Part shown: positions 57,491 through 64,000 of the stretch, piece after piece
Position numbering within the stretch: the first letter of the stretch is position 1
Layout: each line of letters starts with the position of its first letter
Source of the DNA: Saccharomyces mikatae IFO 1815
Taxonomy: Eukaryota > Ascomycota > Saccharomycetes > Saccharomycetales > Saccharomycetaceae
Assembly (NCBI RefSeq): GCF_947241705.1
Contig: NC_079268.1
Coordinates: forward strand, 434,001-498,000
DNA length: 64,000 bases
Direction of reading: 5' to 3'
Position numbers and translations under genes: made by a program
Notes under the pieces: model-generated
Databases searched by the model: none
What the model was told of the DNA's origin: nothing
What the model saw: the letters and a program-made list of their open reading frames with translations, nothing else

Positions 57491-58882
57491 CTAAGCGTCG
57501 TGATCGTTTTCTGGCGTGCTCATAGTAGAATTGGGTATACTGTGTGGCTGTTGTAATGATAGTCTCGCTTCTCTCTCTTCCAACAAAAAAATTCTTCTTG
57601 GTTTACCTCTTCTCTTTAAAGTGAGCGAATAGTCTTCCAGTTTGTCCATTTTCTTGGAGAAATATTCGTATAACTGCGACATTGATAATCGACAATGATG
57701 TCCTTTGAACGTATTGTTTCCTAATCGGATATTCTCCACAACTTTGATAGCCTGATTCCTTTTTATTTTATTATCCGGGAGCAACAGACCATATTTACTT
57801 GGATCATCTTTTATATCAATTATTCTCTTGATGATGGTCATTCTTTTAGTGAATAGAGTTCTTTCTTTGGCAGATCGTCTCCAAGTAGAGCCATACCTTC
57901 TCTCAAGGGAAAGAACTGACGGCTGTCCCGGTAAACCTTCGAAATATTCACGAGCTGCGTCTGTAACATTCTGGATAGCACGGTTTAGTCTATAAGACGT
58001 TCCGACATTCCCTCCTCCGTTCCTGCTAATATTTTCGTTTCCAGCTCCATCATGTTGGCCATTAATGTCATCAGCGCTACGAGTGGAACTGGAGTTGTTT
58101 GTAGTAACACCATCGCCAATAGCACTACCATCACTATTGTTATCGTCATAGTCACCATTTTCAAAGTCAGATAGCCCTGGTTCAGGCTTGATACGAGGAT
58201 CACCGGCTAATATGCTTGCATGCATACCGTATTCTTGCCAACTCGTTAGTCTTGAGTGACTCTGATTACTTTGTGCAATAGTTGATGGATTTCCAATACG
58301 AGCAGCTTCCTGGGCAGTAACATTTTCTCCGGTATGATCTATGAATCTTATTCTTTCTCCCGTCATAATACCAACCACCTCTTTGAAGACTTCTTTCATT
58401 GCAGAAACATCTTCAACATACTTATTGATGTCTTTAAATCCCTTCTCTAACTTCTTTTGGTTCTCTAGAAAGAAAAGCTCTTGTTCTTTTTTCATTAGAC
58501 TGAGTTCTTCTTTTAGGTTCGAATTTTGCTCCTCCATCTTGGTCAACTGTGATATGAGGAATGCATTGAAATTTGTTTCAGGAGGTTCCTTTACCCTTTC
58601 GTGATTTAATCCACTAGTAGATTCCGTTGTCAATGCAGAGGTTGATGTAGGCACTATGGGAGGCTGAACAGCTTCTGTTGCTCTGAAAAGAGGGTTGATA
58701 TTATGACCTGGAATCATGTACCTATTTAATGCAGCATGTCTTGATGTACCTACTGGACTTGTGGCTACAGCTCGATTCCTTGAGTTGTGGTCCCGATGTT
58801 CAGGTTCTCTGTCTGAATCATCCTCATCTAATGAGCCATATTCACTAAAACCCTCCGCATAATTATACTCTCGAGTGGGCAT
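57491..58882 (-). CDS. EUC1: Euc1, sequence-specific ubiquitin-hotspot factor
   Basis: Orthologue of YMR111C, named EUC1 (enriches ubiquitin on chromatin), 463 residues (462 in S. cerevisiae). It binds a handful of promoter sites and recruits the SUMO-targeted ubiquitin ligase Slx5/Slx8. The N-terminal half is disordered with an extended coiled coil at about residues 110-170 (EEQNSNLKEELSLMKKEQE). A Ser/Asn/Gly-rich linker follows, then a C-terminal Gcr1-type DNA-binding domain (LERRYGSTWRRSAKERTLF...). The linker contains IKPEP, a fit to the SUMO consensus psi-K-x-E, near residue 230. Confidence 0.88.
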   Translation of the reverse strand: MPTREYNYAEGFSEYGSLDEDDSDREPEHRDHNSRNRAVATSPVGTSRHAALNRYMIPGHNINPLFRATEAVQPPIVPTSTSALTTESTSGLNHERVKEPPETNFNAFLISQLTKMEEQNSNLKEELSLMKKEQELFFLENQKKLEKGFKDINKYVEDVSAMKEVFKEVVGIMTGERIRFIDHTGENVTAQEAARIGNPSTIAQSNQSHSRLTSWQEYGMHASILAGDPRIKPEPGLSDFENGDYDDNNSDGSAIGDGVTTNNSSSTRSADDINGQHDGAGNENISRNGGGNVGTSYRLNRAIQNVTDAAREYFEGLPGQPSVLSLERRYGSTWRRSAKERTLFTKRMTIIKRIIDIKDDPSKYGLLLPDNKIKRNQAIKVVENIRLGNNTFKGHHCRLSMSQLYEYFSKKMDKLEDYSLTLKRRGKPRRIFLLEEREARLSLQQPHSIPNSTMSTPENDHDA

Positions 58883-59190
58883 TATTTAATAATGTGTCTA
58901 GTTTCTGATAGTATCTTCTCAACGACCCGAGATAGAGTGCTCTACCATACGACTACCTTGAATTACTAAATACTCTAAGTTGGCTATTGCTTTGTACTTT
59001 TATTTTATGTAGCAATTCAATGACGCCTTCCTTTTTTCTTTTTCATTATTAGTAAATCGTTCTCCTTTATGCAATACAGGTGGATGCAGATTTGAGTGCT
59101 ATTTCCTCATATGAGAATGATATTTACGTTATGTTTATATATTTCTACATTTATAACTGATATTCAGGTGTGCAGACCCTCGATTCTGCC
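58883..59190. other. EUC1 upstream / MED11 3' region
   Basis: Three hundred bases of AT-rich spacer between two minus-strand genes, containing the EUC1 promoter. No feature recognised. Confidence 0.35.
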
Positions 59191-59538
59191 TTATTTTGAT
59201 TTCGAAGAATCCAATATCACAGACAGCAAATTCAGTTGTTCTTCCATTTTTTCTGTATCTTGGCCCAGGGCCTTCTTGTTGACGTTGATAGGGAGTAATC
59301 GCGTCCCAACATTCTCATCCAGCAGCTGTATTTCTTTACGTAAATTTGTAGTGGATTCGTCCAGTAGTTCGTAAAACTGCTTAACATGGTTTTCAAATTG
59401 AGGTTTCACCGATTCATTGCCACGTTTCAATTCACCAAATATGAACGTGACTTGCGATGCCTCCTGCAGCATGGAACATAACTGGTTCTCTATATTATTG
59501 AGTGACTTAAGGCGTTCCTGTATATATGGCGGTTGCAT
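59191..59538 (-). CDS. MED11: Mediator head-module subunit Med11
   Basis: Orthologue of YMR112C/MED11, 115 residues as in S. cerevisiae, nearly identical by memory. It pairs with Med22 in the Mediator head and contacts Rad3 of TFIIH to promote pre-initiation complex assembly. The sequence is almost entirely helical with heptad-like hydrophobic spacing (ERLKSLNNIENQLCSMLQEA and a second helix ending NLLSVILDSSKSK), matching the four-helix bundle it forms with Med22. It starts 528 bases from the divergent FOL3. Confidence 0.96.
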   Translation of the reverse strand: MQPPYIQERLKSLNNIENQLCSMLQEASQVTFIFGELKRGNESVKPQFENHVKQFYELLDESTTNLRKEIQLLDENVGTRLLPINVNKKALGQDTEKMEEQLNLLSVILDSSKSK

Positions 59539-60066
59539 CGTTGTGTTTCTTGTTTAATCGCACACTACGTGTTGATATCTTAGTTATTTATCTTGACTTA
59601 GCAGCGTCTTTCTAATAAGCGCGCCTTTGGTCTACTGACCTAAATCATCATTTCAAAGGTAGAGTCAAAATTGGTGACAAGATGAGGTCTTCACATTCTT
59701 TAAATGGAGGTCTGCATATTGTAAATGAGGCTTCCTATTCTTTTGATCATAGTCAGAGTAACAGCTGCCATAATGAGTGGAATAAGTCAAAAATTTTACG
59801 AAATAACCAATATACACATATACATATAATATATGTAAAACCAATAATGCATTTACAGATTGGGCTATGTTTATCAGGATTCTTGTGTTGTGTATATGAA
59901 TCCTTCTGTAAGCTAAACTCGTTCGCGTGAATTCTTCGATTAATAATCGTTGCTGAAAAATGGAGCGAAAAACCGTAAAGTTGCGTACAGATTGAATGTT
60001 TAATGGATACCAACGAGGTTGCCAACTATTAAGTTGACTTGGTGTTTATTGAATTTTGCTGCATCA
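59539..60066. other. MED11/FOL3 divergent promoter region
   Basis: Divergent spacer. An 82-codon plus-strand ORF (59682-59930) contains no recognisable domain and is dismissed. TA-rich stretch ATACACATATACATATAATATATG near 59809 is a candidate core promoter. No RNA gene. Confidence 0.4.
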
Positions 60067-61344
60067 ATGGCTATTGAATTGGGACTTTCTCGTATTACTA
60101 AACTACTAGAACATTTAGGCAATCCGCAAAACTCACTGAGAGTACTGCATGTTGCAGGGACGAATGGTAAGGGTTCAGTATGCACTTACCTATCCTCTGT
60201 ATTGCAACAAAAGTCCTACCAAATTGGAAAATTCACCACTCCACATTTAGTGCATGTTACCGATTCCATTACAATCAATAATAAACCTATCCCATTAGAA
60301 AGGTATCAAGATATTAGATTACAGTTAGAAGCTCTAAACAAATCACACTCCTTGAAATGTACAGAATTCGAATTATTAACATGTACCGCCTTTAAATACT
60401 TTTACGATGTGCAGTGCCAATGGTGTGTCATAGAAGTAGGCCTTGGTGGAAGACTTGATGCGACCAATGTTATTCCAGGCTCAAATAAGGCATGCTGCGG
60501 TATTACTAAAATCGGTTTGGACCATGAAAGCTTTTTAGGAAACACTTTGTCTGAAATTTCCAGAGAGAAAGCCGGTTTAATTACTGAAGGGGTTCCCTTT
60601 GCAGTAATCGACGGAACCAATGAGCCAAGCGTCATTAAAGTTGTTAAAGATAGATGTAGGGCTTTGGGGTGTAAACTTTTCGTTACAGATTCTCAACTCA
60701 ATGGTAATATCATTGAAACTAAAGCCTGGGGTTGTTTCAACTTGGAAGAACTACCGTTGAATGGAGAGTATCAGATATTCAATCTTAGAGTAGCTGTGGG
60801 TATGTTGGACTATATGCAAATAAACGGACTTATTGATATTAATAAGAATGAGGTGATTGCGAGATTAGCGAAAGTCGATTGGCCTGGCAGATTATATCGT
60901 ATGGATTATCGTTATGACAATTTGAGTAATAGGACATTATCCATACTAATGGATGGTGCCCATAATGGCTCTGCAGCAATAGAGTTGGCTAAATACCTAA
61001 GAAAGGAGTACGGAGACCAGCCTTTGACCTTTGTGATGGCAGTAACGCATGGAAAAAGTTTGGAGCCGCTACTTCAGCCGTTATTACGGCCAGTGGATCG
61101 AATAATTCTTACTCAGTTCAATAACGTAGAAGGCATGCCCTGGATTCATGCTGCAGATCCCAAGGAAATAAAATCCTTTATTTCAACTCACGGGTACACA
61201 AGTGATGTAGCGATTGAGAGTGATTTGCATCGGGTATTGCCTTCTTTAGCATATGTATCTGAAGAGCAAAGACGACCAATTGTTGTGTGCGGTTCTTTGT
61301 ATTTATGCGGTGAACTATTACGTATTCATAACAGTCATTTATGA
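60067..61344 (+). CDS. FOL3: Dihydrofolate synthetase Fol3
   Basis: Orthologue of YMR113W/FOL3, 425 residues (427 in S. cerevisiae). It adds glutamate to dihydropteroate to make dihydrofolate, an essential step of de novo folate synthesis. A Mur-ligase fold with P-loop GTNGKGS at 31-37 and the typical segment EVGLGGRLDATNV; the C-terminal domain carries LMDGAHNGSAA. The ATG at 60067 (MAIELGLS) agrees with S. cerevisiae; 16 more codons are open upstream but begin with TTG. The C-terminus ends at HNSHL, two residues shorter than S. cerevisiae. Confidence 0.95.
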   Translation: MAIELGLSRITKLLEHLGNPQNSLRVLHVAGTNGKGSVCTYLSSVLQQKSYQIGKFTTPHLVHVTDSITINNKPIPLERYQDIRLQLEALNKSHSLKCTEFELLTCTAFKYFYDVQCQWCVIEVGLGGRLDATNVIPGSNKACCGITKIGLDHESFLGNTLSEISREKAGLITEGVPFAVIDGTNEPSVIKVVKDRCRALGCKLFVTDSQLNGNIIETKAWGCFNLEELPLNGEYQIFNLRVAVGMLDYMQINGLIDINKNEVIARLAKVDWPGRLYRMDYRYDNLSNRTLSILMDGAHNGSAAIELAKYLRKEYGDQPLTFVMAVTHGKSLEPLLQPLLRPVDRIILTQFNNVEGMPWIHAADPKEIKSFISTHGYTSDVAIESDLHRVLPSLAYVSEEQRRPIVVCGSLYLCGELLRIHNSHL

Positions 61345-61406
61345 GAATAAATAAGGTAAAAAAACGAATTATATATAAATACCAACAATAAACTCTGAAG
61401 AAAATA

Positions 61407-62504
61407 TCACTTCTTCACCTTTTTGTTGCCTCTAGAATCCTTTTGGTTTCCCAACATATTTACGATGTTTCTCTTCTTTTCCCTTCCCTCTCCTTTATGC
61501 AGTTCATTTGTTTCTTCCTTCTTTACACGATCACTTATAGTTCCTTCGCCTAGTCGAGTTGTCTCCTCTTGCTCTTCGTTTTTCGCAACATCACAGTAAT
61601 TCCCTTTCAGATCTTGCTTTTGTTTATAAACATTTCCGCCTTTGACTAACTCATCATCTTTTTCATTACCAACACCTTGTTCGTTGTCAATTTTAAAAAA
61701 AGCTTCTTTCTTTTCTTTCTTAACGCTGAACATATCTGCATTCTCCTTCAAAAGGGGCTTGATTAGTCGTTCTCCAGTGTTGGTAGTCTTCCCCACGTCG
61801 TTGGTGACTTGATAAAACTGAAACTTCGACTCATCGTACTCTGGTTTCAATAGCATTAATAGTTCTTCAGTGCTCCACTCTGTCTTGTTCACATCCATCC
61901 ACGCGTCCCAACTATGAGTGTTAGGTTCCAACACGCAAGGCATTCTTTCATGCAGCCACTCTAGCTCTTTGGGACCTTGTGCGGTAATTATGGTGAACGT
62001 ATATAGGTCTTCCTTTTCCACATAATCATACATCCCTGCTACAAACATCAACTTTCCGTCTCGTCTTGAGATAAAATAGGGTATTTTCTTCTTTCCTATG
62101 GTTTTCCATTCAAAATGTCCGCTCATGAGTACAGCACACCTTTTCTTCTCACAGGGTCTCATCCACATTTTACTCTGTTGTAGATTCTCTAAGCGAGCAT
62201 TAAAGGTGCGATAAGTCTTAAATTGTGAAGCGTCTTTAGTCCAGAAGGGTACAAGACCCCATCTCATAAATTGAATAGCTTTAGTATCGGGACGATATAC
62301 AGCGGAATAGTTTGTGGGTGAAATGTTATAAGCAGCTTGAAATACCTTCCCACTAATAGTGGTCTGATCTTTGGTATCATCTTTATCATGTGAAGGTTGG
62401 ATGTTCAACGAGGTATCCTGAGGCGCATTTACTGGCAAATTCCATTCGCCTAGAAGACTGATCAAATCTCCGCTGTCATATGCTAAGGCAAAGCGACCGC
62501 ACAT
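61407..62504 (-). CDS. YMR114C: SRAP-domain (HMCES-like) DNA-protein crosslinking protein
   Basis: Orthologue of YMR114C, 365 residues (368 in S. cerevisiae). The SRAP family (E. coli YedK, human HMCES) shields abasic sites in single-stranded DNA by forming a covalent thiazolidine link through the N-terminal cysteine. Here the Met is followed at once by Cys2 (MCGRFALAY), so the start at 62504 is dictated by function. Asn in NISPTNYSAVYRP, Glu in GHFEWK and His in LHERMPCVL complete the active site. The C-terminal 100 residues are Lys/Glu-rich and disordered. Upstream codons are open but carry no ATG. Confidence 0.92.
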   Translation of the reverse strand: MCGRFALAYDSGDLISLLGEWNLPVNAPQDTSLNIQPSHDKDDTKDQTTISGKVFQAAYNISPTNYSAVYRPDTKAIQFMRWGLVPFWTKDASQFKTYRTFNARLENLQQSKMWMRPCEKKRCAVLMSGHFEWKTIGKKKIPYFISRRDGKLMFVAGMYDYVEKEDLYTFTIITAQGPKELEWLHERMPCVLEPNTHSWDAWMDVNKTEWSTEELLMLLKPEYDESKFQFYQVTNDVGKTTNTGERLIKPLLKENADMFSVKKEKKEAFFKIDNEQGVGNEKDDELVKGGNVYKQKQDLKGNYCDVAKNEEQEETTRLGEGTISDRVKKEETNELHKGEGREKKRNIVNMLGNQKDSRGNKKVKK

Positions 62505-62759
62505 TTTAGGTAACAGCGAGTTGATTTTGACATTAAAACTGCTTCCTTTATTCTGTTTGGCTTTTCCAAGTAGTTGCCTTGTTCCTTTTTCAATCCCTTC
62601 AAGATTGGAATTTTTCGTGGGGTTTCGGCCTTGTGAAAATGCATTCACAATCTATCAACATTTTTTAATTAAAGTAACTAATTCAAATTAGTCACAAGAG
62701 TTCAAAGACAAGCTCAAAGCTCTCGATTAACAATTTTAAAGTTCACCTCTTTCTTTGCT

Positions 62760-64000
62760 ATGTTCCCACAAGGAATGCGTTTATCGCAGAGGTTACACAA
62801 GAAATATATATTTGCCTCTAAAGCTTTAACGTGGACAACGAAACCCACTAATATACGCCACCTTCATGACATAAGGCCGCCTATATCAAACTTCAGTACG
62901 CAAGAACCGGCCCCCGTGTCCAAGTTTCCAGCCAATATACTAAGTCGAGCATCAATGGCTCCAAAACCTAATACAGAAAAAAAAAACCGTAGTGTGATGT
63001 ATTCTTTCATTGGTGTTTCTATAGTTGGTTTTATTCTTTGGTTCAGAAGTAACTCGAAGAAACAAAAACTACCTTTTTCAGCACAAAAAGTCTGGAAAGA
63101 AGCGATATGGCAAGAAAGTGATAGGATGGACTTTAATTACAAGGAAGCATTAAGGCGGTATATTGAAGCGTTGGAAACCTGTGATCGCTCTCACGTGGAA
63201 CCATTATCGGACGATTATACAAGAATAGAGCTAAAAATTGCTGAAATGTATGAGAAGCTTAATATGGTTGATGAAGCTCAAACTTTATATCAAGAGTTAT
63301 TATGTCGGTTTTTCGAAGCCTTGAATGTCCCTGGCAAAGTTGATGAAAGTGAAAGAGGGGAAGTACTGAGAAAAGATTTGAGGATTTTGATTAAATCTTT
63401 AGAAATTAACAAAGATATAGAAAGTGGCAAGAAAAGATTGTTGCAACATTTGCTTTTAGCTCAAGAAGAGATTTTAAGCAAGTCTCCAGAGTTGAAGGAA
63501 TTCTTCGAAAACAGGAAAAAGAAACTCTCTATGATAAAAGACGTTAACAAAGATCCTAATGATGACTTCAAAACATTTGTAAGTGAGGAAAATATTAAGA
63601 TTGATGATCAGGGTTATATGATTTTGGACTTGGAAAAAAATAGCAGCGCTTGGGAACCTTTCAAAGAAGAATTTTTTACTTCTAGAGATTTATACACAGC
63701 ATACTGTCTATCATCAAAGGATATAGCTGCTGCTTTAAGTTGTAAGATAACTAGCGTGGAATGGATGGTTATGGCGGATATGCCACCGGGACAAATATTG
63801 CTATCGCAAGCAAACTTGGGGTCGCTGTTCTATCTTCAGGCAGAAAAGCTGGAAGCCGACTTGAATCAATTGGAACAGAAAAAAAGTGAAGAATCTGACC
63901 AAGAATTGGATATGGGAACATACATAAAAGCTGTCAGGTTCGTACGTAAAAACCGCGACTTATGTTTAGAAAGAGCGCAAAAATGCTTCGATAGTGTAAT
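62760..64000 (+). CDS. MGR3: i-AAA protease adaptor Mgr3 (partial, runs off window)
   Basis: First 413 codons of the orthologue of YMR115W/MGR3 (501 residues in S. cerevisiae); the 3' end is outside the window. Mgr3 with Mgr1 delivers substrates to the Yme1 i-AAA protease in the mitochondrial inner membrane. From the ATG at 62760 the protein has a basic presequence, a hydrophobic membrane segment at about residues 80-95 (MYSFIGVSIVGFILWF), then TPR-like helices in the intermembrane space (EALRRYIEALE, EEILSKSPELKEFFE, LGSLFYLQAEKLEADLNQ). The frame is open to the end of the window. Confidence 0.93.
   Translation, partial: MFPQGMRLSQRLHKKYIFASKALTWTTKPTNIRHLHDIRPPISNFSTQEPAPVSKFPANILSRASMAPKPNTEKKNRSVMYSFIGVSIVGFILWFRSNSKKQKLPFSAQKVWKEAIWQESDRMDFNYKEALRRYIEALETCDRSHVEPLSDDYTRIELKIAEMYEKLNMVDEAQTLYQELLCRFFEALNVPGKVDESERGEVLRKDLRILIKSLEINKDIESGKKRLLQHLLLAQEEILSKSPELKEFFENRKKKLSMIKDVNKDPNDDFKTFVSEENIKIDDQGYMILDLEKNSSAWEPFKEEFFTSRDLYTAYCLSSKDIAAALSCKITSVEWMVMADMPPGQILLSQANLGSLFYLQAEKLEADLNQLEQKKSEESDQELDMGTYIKAVRFVRKNRDLCLERAQKCFDSV

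Noticed and set aside
59682-59930. 82-codon plus-strand ORF between MED11 and FOL3
   Set aside because: No domain or known homologue, and it fills a divergent promoter.

Overview
The window is nuclear chromosomal DNA of a budding yeast of the genus Saccharomyces. Gene order and protein sequences match the right arm of Saccharomyces cerevisiae chromosome XIII from ADH3 (YMR083W) to MGR3 (YMR115W), without visible introns. Compared from memory with S. cerevisiae, conserved enzymes (Adh3, Pgm2, Snz1) are nearly identical. Faster proteins (Atp25, Ctf13, Sno1, Fol3, YMR114C) differ at roughly one residue in six or more. That points to another sensu stricto species (S. paradoxus, S. mikatae, S. jurei or S. 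kudriavzevii type) rather than an S. cerevisiae strain. The species call is inference.

Layout. 0-5 kb: mitochondrial ADH3, then a GFA1-like glucosamine-6-phosphate synthase paralogue in one open frame (split in two in the S. cerevisiae reference), whose isomerase site looks damaged. 5-15 kb: eisosome SEG1, a macro-domain phosphatase (YMR087W), vacuolar VBA1, m-AAA protease YTA12, and YMR090W. 15-24 kb: NPL6 (RSC), AIP1 (actin), UTP15 (rRNA processing), CTF13 (kinetochore) and the divergent vitamin B6 pair SNO1/SNZ1 with three Gcn4-type sites. 24-31 kb: mitochondrial MTG1 and ATP25, tRNA-Asp(GUC) preceded by nested LTR relics, and hexose-6-phosphate mutarotase YMR099C. 31-47 kb: MUB1, SRT1, YMR102C, YPK2, PGM2, YKU80, then tRNA-Lys(CUU) with its own LTR cluster. 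48-64 kb: SPG4, ILV2 with a perfect Leu3 site, MYO5, HFD1, EUC1 (YMR111C), MED11, FOL3, YMR114C and the first part of MGR3, which runs off the end.

Most genes are unrelated housekeeping neighbours, each with its own promoter. The clear functional module is SNO1/SNZ1, two subunits of one PLP synthase sharing a divergent promoter. All LTR relics but one lie just upstream of the two tRNA genes, as expected for Ty elements that target Pol III genes. They comprise Ty1/Ty2-type deltas and two diverged Ty4-like types. No internal Ty coding sequence, CRISPR array or foreign gene island was seen. No wholly new system was found. The best leads are the degenerate GFA1-like enzyme, the LTR stratigraphy, and a GC-rich block with CCGCGG repeats upstream of YMR102C.
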